A DNA stretch of 64,000 bases from Isoptericola sp. AK164. Lineage in GTDB: Bacteria; Actinomycetota; Actinomycetes; Actinomycetales; Cellulomonadaceae. The stretch lies in contig NZ_CP119106.1 in NCBI RefSeq assembly GCF_029643425.1, positions 2,666,001 through 2,730,000 on the forward strand, in the 5' to 3' direction. The translations under genes were made by a program, and so were the position numbers. The notes under the pieces are model-generated. The model ran no database searches, was not told where the DNA came from, and worked only from the letters and a program-made list of their open reading frames with translations. Below, piece by piece: positions 9,368-18,361 of this stretch (positions within the stretch are counted from its first letter, which is position 1; each line of letters opens with the position of its first letter).

Positions 9368-10378
9368 GTGGTCACGAAGCACATCGCACCGACGCTCGAC
9401 GACGTCGCGCGCACCGCCGGCGTCTCGCGCTCGACCGCATCGCGGGCGATCAACGGCGGCGACCGGGTCTCGCCCGAGGCGCAGCAAGCCGTGGACTCCG
9501 CCATCGTGCGCCTCGGGTACGCACCCAACCGGGCGGCCCGGTCGCTCGTGACCCGACGGACGGACTCCATCGCCCTGGTGGTCCCGGAGCCGGACGCGAG
9601 GATCCTCACCGACCCGTTCCTCGCCGGCGTCGTGCGCGGCGTCAGCGAGGGGCTGGGGGGCACGGACCTGCAGCTCGTCCTGCTGCTGGCCCGCCAGGGC
9701 GAGCGCCCCGGGCACCTCGCCCGGTACCTGACCAGCGGGCACGTGGACGGCGTCATCGTCGCCTCGCACCACAAGGACGACAACCTCGAGCCCGAGCTGC
9801 GGTCCGGCTCGCTGCCCGCGATCTTCGTCGGGCGCCCGTTCGACGCCGCCGGCCTGCACTACGTGGACGTCGACAACCGGGCCGGCGCCCGGGTCGCCAC
9901 GCAGCGGCTCATCGACCGAGGGTGCCGGTCGATCGCGACCCTGACCGGGCCGCGGGACATGACCGCCACCCTCGACCGTTTCGACGGGTGGCGGCAGACG
10001 CTGACCCGGGCGGACCTGCCCACGGACGCCGTCGCCGACGGCGACTTCACGGTCGAGGGCGGGGCCGCCGCGATGGAGCAGATCCTGGCCGAGCACCCCG
10101 ACGTCGACGGCGTCTTCGCCGCGTCGGACCTCATGGCCACCGGCGCGCTGCAGGTGCTGCAGGCGCACGGCAAGCGGGTGCCCGAGGACGTCGCCGTGGT
10201 CGGTTTCGACGCTCTCGGTGCGGAGCGGACCACACCGCGGCTGACCACCGTGCTGCAGCCCGTGGTGGAGATGGTCGCGGCGGCGACGTCGTCCCTGCTC
10301 GACATGCTGGCCGGCGAGGACGTCCACCCCGAGCCGCGCATCTTCATCCCGCGTCTGGTCGAGGGTGACTCGGCCTGA
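9368..10378 (+). CDS. cebR: LacI-family repressor CebR
   Basis: The 336-residue regulator has an N-terminal LacI helix-turn-helix (TLDDVARTAGVSRSTASRAI, residues about 9-28) and a periplasmic-binding-protein-like effector domain. CebR proteins bind TGGGAGCGCTCCCA and release it when cellobiose binds. Three such sites precede cebE, so this gene closes the circuit. The GTG start at 9368 lies 20 bp after the bglC stop with GGAAGG upstream. The stop codon forms part of the first 78-bp repeat. Confidence 0.9.
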   Translation: MVTKHIAPTLDDVARTAGVSRSTASRAINGGDRVSPEAQQAVDSAIVRLGYAPNRAARSLVTRRTDSIALVVPEPDARILTDPFLAGVVRGVSEGLGGTDLQLVLLLARQGERPGHLARYLTSGHVDGVIVASHHKDDNLEPELRSGSLPAIFVGRPFDAAGLHYVDVDNRAGARVATQRLIDRGCRSIATLTGPRDMTATLDRFDGWRQTLTRADLPTDAVADGDFTVEGGAAAMEQILAEHPDVDGVFAASDLMATGALQVLQAHGKRVPEDVAVVGFDALGAERTTPRLTTVLQPVVEMVAAATSSLLDMLAGEDVHPEPRIFIPRLVEGDSA

Positions 10379-10451
10379 GGCGGAGGTGCAGCGCAGGGTG
10401 AGGGCCGCAGCGCAGCAAGGCACTCGCCCGCAGCGGAACCGCAGCCTCAGG
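10374..10451. repeat. 78-bp intergenic repeat, copy 1
   Basis: First of three near-identical 78-bp units between the convergent cebR and acyltransferase genes. Each unit is bounded by CCTGAGG and its complement CCTCAGG, so the ends pair. This copy contains the cebR stop codon. Confidence 0.9.
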
Positions 10452-10468
10452 CCGACGGGCTGCACCCG

Positions 10469-10546
10469 CCTGAGGCGGAGGTGCAGCGCAGGGTGAGGGC
10501 CGCAGCGCAGCAAGGCACTCGCCCGCAGCACAACCGCAGCCTCAGG
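10469..10546. repeat. 78-bp intergenic repeat, copy 2
   Basis: This unit is almost identical to copy 1, with GCACAACCGC replacing GCGGAACCGC near the 3' end. A 17-bp spacer separates it from copy 1. Confidence 0.9.
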
Positions 10547-10559
10547 CCGGAGGACTCTG

Positions 10560-10637
10560 CCTGAGGCGGAGGTGCAGCGCAGGGTGAGGGCCGCAGCGCA
10601 GCAAGGCACTCGCCCTCAGCACAACCGCAGCCTCAGG
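10560..10637. repeat. 78-bp intergenic repeat, copy 3
   Basis: Third unit, after a 13-bp spacer; it runs into the stop codon of the convergent acyltransferase. It shares the GCACAACCGC variant with copy 2 and has CCTCAGC in place of CCGCAGC, so copies 2 and 3 are closest. Confidence 0.9.
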
Positions 10638-11652
10638 CCGCCGGGCTCCGCCTGACGACCCAGTCGTCGATCGTCCGCCACTGGTCGAACAACCAGGTCC
10701 GACGCGCGTCCTGGGCGGTCGGCACGGCTCCGGCCGGGTGCAGCCAGGCACGCATGGTGATGGTCTTGTCCATGGGCAGCTCGCGCCACACGTCCCGGAC
10801 GGTCACGAGCCGCTCGAGCCCGGTGTGCGCGACCACCAGGACCGCGGCGTCGGGAGATCCCTCCATCGCGGCGTCGAAGCCGCCCACGTGCGGTGCCATC
10901 ACCTCGGTCATCTCCTCGGCCTGGCGCGCCAAGGTCTCGTGCCCGGCCCGGCGCAGCGCCTCGATGCGCTCCGCGCGGCGACGCGGCGTGATGTTCCCGC
11001 CCTCGGGGAAGAGCACGAGGGCGTCGTCGACGGTCAGCCCGGCGGCGATCCGGTGCACCGTCTCGCGCGCACCCGGCCGACCCGCAGGACGCCGTGACGC
11101 CGGCGTCACGAAGGCCGAGGGCAGCCGGTTCAGCAGCACGTCGATCGCCGGGTCCCACTGCATCGTGTCCTTGAGCACGATCGCCGGCGCACGCCCCGAC
11201 AACCCCAGCAACCGGTCGACGATGATGAACGAGTCGCCCGGCCCCGCGTGCCGGCTCAGCACCACCACCGGCGCGTCCGGCAGCGTCCCCGGCGACGGCA
11301 GGTCGAGCTGGATCCGCAGTCGCAGGGTCCAGCGCACCTGCCAGAAGAACAGCGCCAGCATCCCGCGGGCCAGCCGCACGTGCGCACGGCGGTACCACGG
11401 CCGGTCGGTGAACAGACCGCACCCCGCGGCGAGCCAGAGGCCGAACATCGCGAGCAGCGCCGTCGCGTCCCACACGACGTAGAACGCCGCCATCCAGAGC
11501 AACCGCAGCGCGCGCAGCCCGCCGGGGACGACCCAGGTCAGCACGCCGCCGACGACGATCGCGAACATCAGCGTGGTCGGGACCATGAGGACGGCGAGCG
11601 CGACGACCAGCGGGGCGAGGACGACCCGGCGGACCCACCGCGGTGGCAGCAC
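10633..11652 (-). CDS. PlsC-like 1-acyl-glycerol-3-phosphate acyltransferase
   Basis: The 339-residue membrane-associated enzyme has two N-terminal hydrophobic segments (about 10-40 and 50-80), the acyltransferase box HAGPGD (H135-D140, HX4D) and FPEGG at 215-219. Family members transfer an acyl chain to lysophosphatidic acid. The specific acceptor here is not established. The GTG start lies one base after the stop of the upstream patatin gene, so the two are translationally coupled and probably cooperate in phospholipid turnover. Confidence 0.82.
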   Translation of the reverse strand: MLPPRWVRRVVLAPLVVALAVLMVPTTLMFAIVVGGVLTWVVPGGLRALRLLWMAAFYVVWDATALLAMFGLWLAAGCGLFTDRPWYRRAHVRLARGMLALFFWQVRWTLRLRIQLDLPSPGTLPDAPVVVLSRHAGPGDSFIIVDRLLGLSGRAPAIVLKDTMQWDPAIDVLLNRLPSAFVTPASRRPAGRPGARETVHRIAAGLTVDDALVLFPEGGNITPRRRAERIEALRRAGHETLARQAEEMTEVMAPHVGGFDAAMEGSPDAAVLVVAHTGLERLVTVRDVWRELPMDKTITMRAWLHPAGAVPTAQDARRTWLFDQWRTIDDWVVRRSPAA

Positions 11653-11653
11653 G

Positions 11654-12475
11654 TCACGCCTCGCCGGCGAGGTAGGTCCGGGTCCGGTCGTAGGACCGCT
11701 CGATCCGGTGCCGGGTGACGTCCAGCCGCTTGTAGGCCCGGACCTTCTCGTCGCCGGGCAGCGATCCGCCCGAGGGCAGCACGTGCACGGTGACGTCCGC
11801 GGGCACGTCGGCGAGCTCGCGGTGGAACCGGTGCCGCCGGGAGATCTCGAAGGCGACCTTCGCCACGTCGGAGGGGCTGCGCGGGGCGGTCAGCGGTTCC
11901 TCGATCCGTCCCACCTGCAGCACGTAGACGGTGGTGGCTCCGCGACGGACCGCCTCCCCCAGGGGGATGGAGTTCACCAGGCCACCGTCGACGAAGTGCT
12001 CGCCGTCCACGACCGTGGGCGGCATCGCCCCCGGCACGGACGCCGAGGCCAGCACGGCCTCGACGAGCGGACCGGTGTCGAACCAGTGCTCCGACGCCCG
12101 TTCGATGCTGGCGGCGGCCACGACGAGCGGCACCTCGAGGTCCGCGAAGGTGCGGTGCTCCCCCACGGCCTCCTCGATGAGCGCGCGCAGCTTCGCCGGG
12201 TCGTACACGTGGACCCGCGAGCGGGCCAGGTGACGGACCTGCCGGTACCAGGGCTCGGCGTAGACGGCCGCCGCCGTCGGTGACGCCCAGGCCTCCAGCA
12301 GCCGGTCGACGACGGAGAGGGTCGGGTCGGCGGCGACCGCCGCGCCGTTGATGGCCCCGACGGACGTCCCGACGATCAGGTCCGGGTGGACGTCCGCCTC
12401 GAAGAGGGCCTGCAGCATCCCGACCTGCACCGCACCCCGGACACCACCGCCACCCAGCACGAACGCAGTCGTCAC
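11654..12475 (-). CDS. Patatin-like phospholipase
   Basis: The 273-residue serine lipase has the oxyanion-hole loop GGGGVRG (8-14), the nucleophile motif GTSVG with Ser38 and the catalytic DGG at 163-165, which form the patatin Ser-Asp dyad. It resembles bacterial RssA-like proteins and should deacylate lipids at the membrane face. The start is GTG at 12475. It lies 51 bp after putA on the same strand and one base before the acyltransferase. Confidence 0.88.
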   Translation of the reverse strand: MTTAFVLGGGGVRGAVQVGMLQALFEADVHPDLIVGTSVGAINGAAVAADPTLSVVDRLLEAWASPTAAAVYAEPWYRQVRHLARSRVHVYDPAKLRALIEEAVGEHRTFADLEVPLVVAAASIERASEHWFDTGPLVEAVLASASVPGAMPPTVVDGEHFVDGGLVNSIPLGEAVRRGATTVYVLQVGRIEEPLTAPRSPSDVAKVAFEISRRHRFHRELADVPADVTVHVLPSGGSLPGDEKVRAYKRLDVTRHRIERSYDRTRTYLAGEA

Positions 12476-12526
12476 GCTGCCATGCTGCCACGGGTGCCGG
12501 CGCGGTGCGGCTCGTCCGCCGCCGTC

Positions 12527-15500
12527 TCAGGCGCGCAGGTGCCCGTACCGGTGCTTCGTCCGGCTGACGGCCTGCTCGCGCAGGAACGGCAGCAGCTCCC
12601 GGCGCCCCGCCGCCACCACGGGCTGGTCGAGCACGGTCGTCTCGCCGACGCGCTCGACCGCGGCGGCACGCAGGCCGGGTGCCTGACCGATCACACGGAT
12701 CCGCCCGGTGATCCGGCCCTCGGTGACGGCGTCGGCGAAGTCCTCGTGCGACATCGGGGCCTCGTGCGGCACGCCCCAGCCGGCGTCGGACTCGGGCACG
12801 ACGACGGTGCGGACCCCGGCCCGACGGGCACCGGCCAGCACGCGGCGCACCTCGACGGGCAGGGCGCCGTCACCGACGCGGACCGTGACCTCGGGCACGG
12901 GGCGGTAGCGGAAGCTGTTCTCCTCGACGGCCAGGCCGGTCGGGTCGTGCACGACGCCGAACTCGGTGTCCCACGCGACGGCGTCGGAGTCCTCGGCCCA
13001 CGCGAGCCAGCCCTCGGGGTCGGCGGTGCGCGACGGCACGTCGGCGCCGTCGCTCCAGCGGCCGAGCTGGGCCACGTAGTTCGGTCCGCCCGCCTTGGCG
13101 CCGGGACCGACGACCGAGCCCTTCCAACCGCCGAACGACTGCCGCTGCACGATGGCACCGGTGATGTGCCGGTTGACGTAGGCGTTGCCGACCTCGACGC
13201 GGTCGAGCCACGTCGCGATCTCGTCGGCGTCGAGGGAGTGGATCCCGCCGGTCAGGCCGTAGGAGACGGCGTTCTGCAGCTCGATCGCCTCCTCCAGCGT
13301 GGCGGCGCGCAGGATGCCGAGCACCGGGCCGAAGACCTCGGTGAGGTGGAAGAACGACCCGGGTGCCACGCCGTCGCGCAGCCCGGGCGACCACAGCCGG
13401 TCCGGGTCGATCCCCGCGGCGTCCGCCACGTCGTCCAGGCGCCGGGGCTCCACGAGCCAGCTCTCCCCCGGCTCCAGCGAGGTCAGCGCCCGGTGCAGCT
13501 TGCCGGTGGCCGGTTCGGTCAGCGGACCCATGACCGTCGACAGCGACGTGGCGGGGCCGACGGCGAGGGAGCGGACGGCGTCGACGAGCTGGCGGCGGAA
13601 CCGCTCGCCCGTCACGGTGGTCTCGTCGCCGACCGAGCCGACGAGGATCACCAGCGACGACGCCGAGCACTTCTGCCCGGCGTGACCGAAGGCGCTGCGC
13701 ACCACGTCGGCCACCGCGAGGTCGAGGTCGGCCGATGGCGTGACGACCAGGGCGTTCTTGCCCGAGGTCTCGGCGAGGACGGGACGCTCCGGGTTCCACC
13801 GGGAGAACATCTGGGCGGTCTCCAGCGCGCCGGTCAGCACCACGCGGGACACGGCCGGATGAGTGACCAGGTGCTTGCCGGCCTCGCCGTCGGGCACGCG
13901 CAGCAGCTGCACGGCGTCGCGGGCGACGTCGACGGGCAGCCCGATCTCCGGGGCGACCGCCTCGAGGGCGGCCTGCACGGCCTCGACCGCGAGCTCGTAG
14001 CAGCGGGGTGTGGGCGGTGCCGGCTTGGCGAGCACGGTCGAGCCGGCCGCGAGCGCCGCGAGCACGCCGCCGATCGGGATGGCCACCGGGAAGTTCCACG
14101 GCGGGGTGACGAGGGTGACGCCCTCGGGGGCGAAGTCGGCGCCGTCGACGGTGTCGAGCGCCTCGGCGGCCGCCGCGTAGTAGGCGGCGAAGTCGATGGC
14201 CTCGGTGACCTCGGGGTCGGTCTCGGCGACGGTCTTGCCGGGCTCGTGCACGGCGGCGGCGACGAGGTCGCCGCGGCGCAGCTCGAGCTGCCGGGCGGCC
14301 TCGCGCAGGACCCGGGCGCGACCGGCGGCCGGGACGGCGGCCCACTGCTCGCGGACCTCGACGGCACGGGCGACGACGGCGTCGATCTGCCCGGTGTCGG
14401 TGGTCTCGGGGGTCCGCACGGGCACGAACCCGCTGTCGGGCCCGACGAGGCGGGCGGCCCACTCGCGGTGCGCGGCGACGGCCGGGTCGGTGTCCGTGGC
14501 GTTGTGGAACCCGGTCGGCGACCCGGGCCGGGCGGCGTCGTGCGCGGTCGCCGCCGGGCGGGGCGCAGGGACGTCGAACCGCGAGACGCGTCGCGGGACG
14601 ACGGCGTCCGGGTCGTCGCGCAGGCCGTCGGCGACGGAGGCACGGAACGCGACCTCCTGGCGCTCCATCGGGGTGCCGCGCACACCGGGCTCGGCCGACG
14701 GCGGGGCGAAGGCGGCGTGCACGAAGTTCTGCTCGGCGGAGTTCTCCTCGAGGCGGCGCACGAGGTAGGAGATGGCGACGTCGAAGTCCTCGTCGCGCAC
14801 GGCAGGCGTGTAGAGGACGACCTCGCCGTGCTGGTCGGGTGCGCCGCGGGAGACCTCGGCGCGTACCAGCCGGGCCTCGATCGGTGCCATGCCCTGCAGC
14901 ATCTCGATGTCGAGCCCGGCGCTGACGTCGCGCGCCCGGCCGAGCAGGATCGCGAGCGCCACGTCGAACAGGTTGTGCGAGGCCACACCGAGGCGGACGG
15001 CGGCGGTGCGCGCGGGGGTCAGGTGACGGTCGAGGATGCGCACGTAGTTGGCGTCGACCTCGGCCTTGGTGCCGTAGGGGGCGGGTGCCCAGTCGTGCAG
15101 CTCGGCCTCGACGTGCTCCATGGCGAGGTTGGCACCCTTGACCAGGCGCACCTTGACCGGCGCACCGCCGTCGGCCACCCGCTGCTGCGCCCAGGCGGTG
15201 AGCTCGTCGAGGGCACCGAGCGCGTCGGGGAGGTAGGCCTGCAGCACGATGCCCGCGGACAGGTCGCGCAGCTCGGGGTGCTCGAGGACGTCGCGGAAGA
15301 CGGCGGTGGTCAGCGCGAGGTCCTTGTACTCCTCCATGTCGAGGTTGACGAACACGCCGTGGTCGCGCGCGGCGCGGTACAGCGGCAGGAGGTGCTCGAC
15401 CACGCGGTCGCGGGAACCCTCCAGGTCCCAGGTGACCAGCTGGGCGGCCACGGAGGAGACCTTGACCGAGACGTAGTCCACGTCGGGGCGCTCCACCAGC

Positions 15501-16072
15501 GCGATGGTGCGCTCGAGCCGCGCGGCCGCCTCCTCGTCGCCGAGGACGGCCTCGCCCAGCAGGTTCACGTTGAGGGTGTAGCCCTCGGCGCGGGTGCGGG
15601 CGAGGTGCTTGCCCAGGCCGCGCCCGGCGTCGGCGACGAGGTGGCCGACGAGCTGACGCAGCCGCACCCGGGCGGCCGGCACGACGACGGAGGGCAGCAC
15701 GGGCGCCACGGCGGCGCCGACGCGGAACAGGGTCCGGTCGACGGGCGAGAGGAACGAGGCGGCGCCGGCGTCGCGGCCGAGGCCGGCGAGCGCCTTGGCG
15801 GCGACGTGGACGTCCTGGGGCCGGGCGACGTCGTCGACGAAGCCGACGGCGAGGTCGAGGCCGGCCGGGTCGGCGACCAGCGCGCCGAGCCGCTCGGCGG
15901 TGGCGCGGGTGCGACGGTCGGAGCGGGTGGCGACGCCGTCGGACCGCCCGGCCGCCTCGATCCAGGAGTGGGCGAGGGCGACGGCGTCCTCGACCAGGTC
16001 CGCGGGGCTCACGGTCGCGTCGCGGCGGGTCCCGGGGTCGCCGGTGCCGCGGTCGGTGGCATGGGTGCTCAT
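12527..16072 (-). CDS. putA: Bifunctional proline dehydrogenase / delta-1-pyrroline-5-carboxylate dehydrogenase
   Basis: The 1181-residue protein joins an FAD-dependent proline dehydrogenase barrel (about residues 90-500, with VKVRLVKGANLAME and YGTKAEVDANY) to an aldehyde dehydrogenase (about 580-1060) whose nucleophile is Cys802 in GQKCSASS. It oxidises proline to glutamate, channelling P5C between sites. There is no N-terminal ribbon-helix-helix domain, so it is bifunctional, not a trifunctional autoregulator. Many actinobacteria encode these as two proteins. The start is the ATG at 16072 (MSTHATDRG); the longer frame upstream reads into the promoter. It is divergent from glutamate dehydrogenase, which takes the product further. 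Confidence 0.9.
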   Translation of the reverse strand: MSTHATDRGTGDPGTRRDATVSPADLVEDAVALAHSWIEAAGRSDGVATRSDRRTRATAERLGALVADPAGLDLAVGFVDDVARPQDVHVAAKALAGLGRDAGAASFLSPVDRTLFRVGAAVAPVLPSVVVPAARVRLRQLVGHLVADAGRGLGKHLARTRAEGYTLNVNLLGEAVLGDEEAAARLERTIALVERPDVDYVSVKVSSVAAQLVTWDLEGSRDRVVEHLLPLYRAARDHGVFVNLDMEEYKDLALTTAVFRDVLEHPELRDLSAGIVLQAYLPDALGALDELTAWAQQRVADGGAPVKVRLVKGANLAMEHVEAELHDWAPAPYGTKAEVDANYVRILDRHLTPARTAAVRLGVASHNLFDVALAILLGRARDVSAGLDIEMLQGMAPIEARLVRAEVSRGAPDQHGEVVLYTPAVRDEDFDVAISYLVRRLEENSAEQNFVHAAFAPPSAEPGVRGTPMERQEVAFRASVADGLRDDPDAVVPRRVSRFDVPAPRPAATAHDAARPGSPTGFHNATDTDPAVAAHREWAARLVGPDSGFVPVRTPETTDTGQIDAVVARAVEVREQWAAVPAAGRARVLREAARQLELRRGDLVAAAVHEPGKTVAETDPEVTEAIDFAAYYAAAAEALDTVDGADFAPEGVTLVTPPWNFPVAIPIGGVLAALAAGSTVLAKPAPPTPRCYELAVEAVQAALEAVAPEIGLPVDVARDAVQLLRVPDGEAGKHLVTHPAVSRVVLTGALETAQMFSRWNPERPVLAETSGKNALVVTPSADLDLAVADVVRSAFGHAGQKCSASSLVILVGSVGDETTVTGERFRRQLVDAVRSLAVGPATSLSTVMGPLTEPATGKLHRALTSLEPGESWLVEPRRLDDVADAAGIDPDRLWSPGLRDGVAPGSFFHLTEVFGPVLGILRAATLEEAIELQNAVSYGLTGGIHSLDADEIATWLDRVEVGNAYVNRHITGAIVQRQSFGGWKGSVVGPGAKAGGPNYVAQLGRWSDGADVPSRTADPEGWLAWAEDSDAVAWDTEFGVVHDPTGLAVEENSFRYRPVPEVTVRVGDGALPVEVRRVLAGARRAGVRTVVVPESDAGWGVPHEAPMSHEDFADAVTEGRITGRIRVIGQAPGLRAAAVERVGETTVLDQPVVAAGRRELLPFLREQAVSRTKHRYGHLRA

Positions 16073-16283
16073 GTCTCCAGGGTGCGCCCGACGGCGGGGT
16101 CCCGTCTTGTACAGAACCGGGCGTGCGGGACGCCGTTTGCGACAACTCGACAGGACCCGCGGCACGGTCGGGACCGCCCGGCGACCGCGGGGTACGGTAC
16201 CGGGACGGCCCCGACCGGGCCGGTGACCACCGCAAGGGCACCGACCGGAGCCCCGCCGACGATGCCTCCGAGGAGGAACCCCT

Positions 16284-17561
16284 GTGACGACGATGTCGAC
16301 CCGCCCGGCCCCGGCGGGCGAGGCCTCGGCCCTGGAGACGGCGCAGTCCCAGCTCGCGACCGCCGTCGCGCACCTGGGCTACGACGACGGCCTGCACCAG
16401 ATGCTGGCCACGCCGCGCCGCGAGATCCAGGTCGCGGTCCCGCTGCACCGCGACGACGGGTCCCGGGTGCTCTTCCAGGGCTATCGGGTCCAGCACAACG
16501 TCTCGCGGGGTCCCGGCAAGGGCGGGCTGCGGTTCCACCCCAGCGTGCACGTCGACGAGGTGCGGGCGCTGGCGATGTGGATGACCTGGAAGTGCGGCAT
16601 CGTCGACCTGCCGTTCGGGGGCGCGAAGGGCGGCGTCGGCATCGACCCCGCCGACTACACCCCGGGCGAGCTGGAGCGGGTGACGCGTCGGTACACCTCC
16701 GAGATCATGCCGCTGATCGGCCCGGACACCGACATCATGGCGCCCGACATGGGCACCGACGACCGCACGATGGCGTGGGTCATGGACACCTACTCGGTCA
16801 ACCGCGGCTACACGATCCCGGCGGTGGTCACGGGCAAGCCGCTCGCCGTGGGCGGGTCGCTGGGCCGCGGCACGGCCACGAGCGCCGGGATCGTGCACGT
16901 CACCGCCGCCGCGCTCAAGGAGGCGGACGCGCAGATGAGCGACGTGTCCGTCGCGATCCAGGGCTTCGGCAAGGTCGGTGGCAACGCCGCGACGATCTTC
17001 GCCGAGCGCGGGGCGCGGGTGGTCGCCGTCAGCGACCAGTACGGCGGGATCCGGGCGGACGACGGACTCGACCTGGACCGGCTGGCCGACCACGTCGCCG
17101 AGACGGGCAGCGTGGCCGGGTTCGCCGACGCCGACCCGATCTCGAACGCCGAGCTGATCGCCCTGGACGTGGACGTGCTGGTGCCCGCCGCCGTCGAGGG
17201 CGTGCTCACCGCCGAGTCGTCGCGCACGGTGCGGGCACGGTGGGTGGTCGAGGGCGCGAACGGGCCGACCACCACGGCGGGCGACGCCGTGCTGGCCGAG
17301 CGCGGGGTCACGGTGGTGCCCGACGTGCTGGCCAACGCCGGCGGCGTCGTCGTCTCCTACTTCGAGTGGGTGCAGGCGAACCAGACGTACTGGTGGTCGG
17401 CGCAGGAGATCGCCGAGAAGCTCGCGCGGCGCATGGCCTCGGCCTACGCGGACGTCTCCGCGCTGGCCCGGCGCGACGGCGTCTCGCTCCGGGACGCCGC
17501 GACGATCATCGGCGTCCGGCGGACGGCCGAGGCGCACGAGATCCGCGGGCTCTACCCCTGA
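16284..17561 (+). CDS. gdhA: Glutamate dehydrogenase (catabolic NAD type)
   Basis: The 425-residue hexameric-type enzyme has the N-terminal substrate domain with GPGKGGLRF (Lys79), WKCGIVDLPFGGAKGG (Lys103, Lys115) and a Rossmann domain starting IQGFGKVGG near residue 233. It deaminates glutamate to 2-oxoglutarate. Length and motifs fit the GudB/RocG-like class. The GTG start follows a perfect AGGAGG at 16271-16276. Divergent pairing with putA (211-bp gap) makes a proline-to-2-oxoglutarate route. Coenzyme is inferred from family and context. Confidence 0.88.
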   Translation: MTTMSTRPAPAGEASALETAQSQLATAVAHLGYDDGLHQMLATPRREIQVAVPLHRDDGSRVLFQGYRVQHNVSRGPGKGGLRFHPSVHVDEVRALAMWMTWKCGIVDLPFGGAKGGVGIDPADYTPGELERVTRRYTSEIMPLIGPDTDIMAPDMGTDDRTMAWVMDTYSVNRGYTIPAVVTGKPLAVGGSLGRGTATSAGIVHVTAAALKEADAQMSDVSVAIQGFGKVGGNAATIFAERGARVVAVSDQYGGIRADDGLDLDRLADHVAETGSVAGFADADPISNAELIALDVDVLVPAAVEGVLTAESSRTVRARWVVEGANGPTTTAGDAVLAERGVTVVPDVLANAGGVVVSYFEWVQANQTYWWSAQEIAEKLARRMASAYADVSALARRDGVSLRDAATIIGVRRTAEAHEIRGLYP

Positions 17562-18361
17562 CCTCGCCGGACCCGGACCCGACGACGGCGCTCGCCACCC
17601 GGCTGCGGCGGGCGGGGTGCGTGTTCGCCGAGGACGAGGCCACGGCGCTGCTGCGGGCCGCCCCGGCCGGCTCGGCGCGTCTGGAGGAGCTCGTCGCCCG
17701 CCGCACCGCCGGTGAGCCGCTCGAGCACGTGCTCGGCCGGGTCGAGCTGGCCGGGCGGTCCTGGGCGGTGGGTCCCGGGGTGTTCGTGCCGCGCCGTCGC
17801 AGCGAGGCGCTGGTGCGCCTCGCGCTGGACCGCGTCGCGCCGCGGCCCGACGCGACCGTCGTCGACCTGTGCTGCGGCTGCGGCGTCGTCGGCGGGGCGG
17901 TGCTGGCGGGCCGGTCGGCGGCCGGGACGTCGGCGACGCTGCACGCCGTGGACGTCGACCCGGTGGCGGCCGCGTACGCGCGCCGCAACCTGGAGCCGCT
18001 GGGCGGGGTCGCCCTGGTCGGCGACCTGTTCGCCCCGCTCCCCCACGACCTGCACGGCCGGGTCGACCTGCTGCTGTGCCACGCGCCCTACGTCCCGACG
18101 GACGCGGTCGCCACGATGCCGCCGGAGGCCCGCGAGCACGAGCCGCGACGCGCGCTCGACGGCGGCGACGACGGCCTCGACGTGCTGCGCCGGGTGCTCG
18201 CGGACGCTCCGGCGTGGCTGGCTCCGGACGGTGCGCTGCTGTTCGAGATCGCCGAGCACCAGTGGGCCGGGGCGCGCCGTGCGGTCGAGCAGGCCGGCCT
18301 CGCCGCCCGGAGGGTCCGGGACGAGGCCCTCGACGCGACGGTCGTGGTGACGAGCCGCTAG
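17558..18361 (+). CDS. PrmC/HemK-like protein N5-glutamine methyltransferase
   Basis: This is a class I SAM methyltransferase with the cofactor motif VVDLCCGCGVVGG near residues 104-116, the acidic VDVDPVA after strand 2, and HAPYVP where PrmC proteins have NPPY. Family members methylate the Gln of GGQ in release factors; the altered NPPY makes that substrate uncertain. No ATG or GTG precedes the conserved N-terminus: the best start is CTG at 17558, overlapping the GDH stop as CTGA (267 residues), otherwise GTG at 17621, which would trim a conserved segment. Its stop overlaps the convergent tspO stop by four bases. Confidence 0.75.
   Translation: MTSPDPDPTTALATRLRRAGCVFAEDEATALLRAAPAGSARLEELVARRTAGEPLEHVLGRVELAGRSWAVGPGVFVPRRRSEALVRLALDRVAPRPDATVVDLCCGCGVVGGAVLAGRSAAGTSATLHAVDVDPVAAAYARRNLEPLGGVALVGDLFAPLPHDLHGRVDLLLCHAPYVPTDAVATMPPEAREHEPRRALDGGDDGLDVLRRVLADAPAWLAPDGALLFEIAEHQWAGARRAVEQAGLAARRVRDEALDATVVVTSR

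Noticed and set aside
16191-16201. GGTAC-G-GTACC dyad between putA and gdhA as an operator
   Set aside because: The arms are only 5 bp and no supporting second site or promoter was seen; possible but too weak to list.
12386-17557. A plus-strand frame open for over 5 kb across putA and into the methyltransferase
   Set aside because: It is antisense to putA and out of frame with GDH, with composition typical of shadow frames in very GC-rich DNA. Only the last part (17558-18361) is a real gene.
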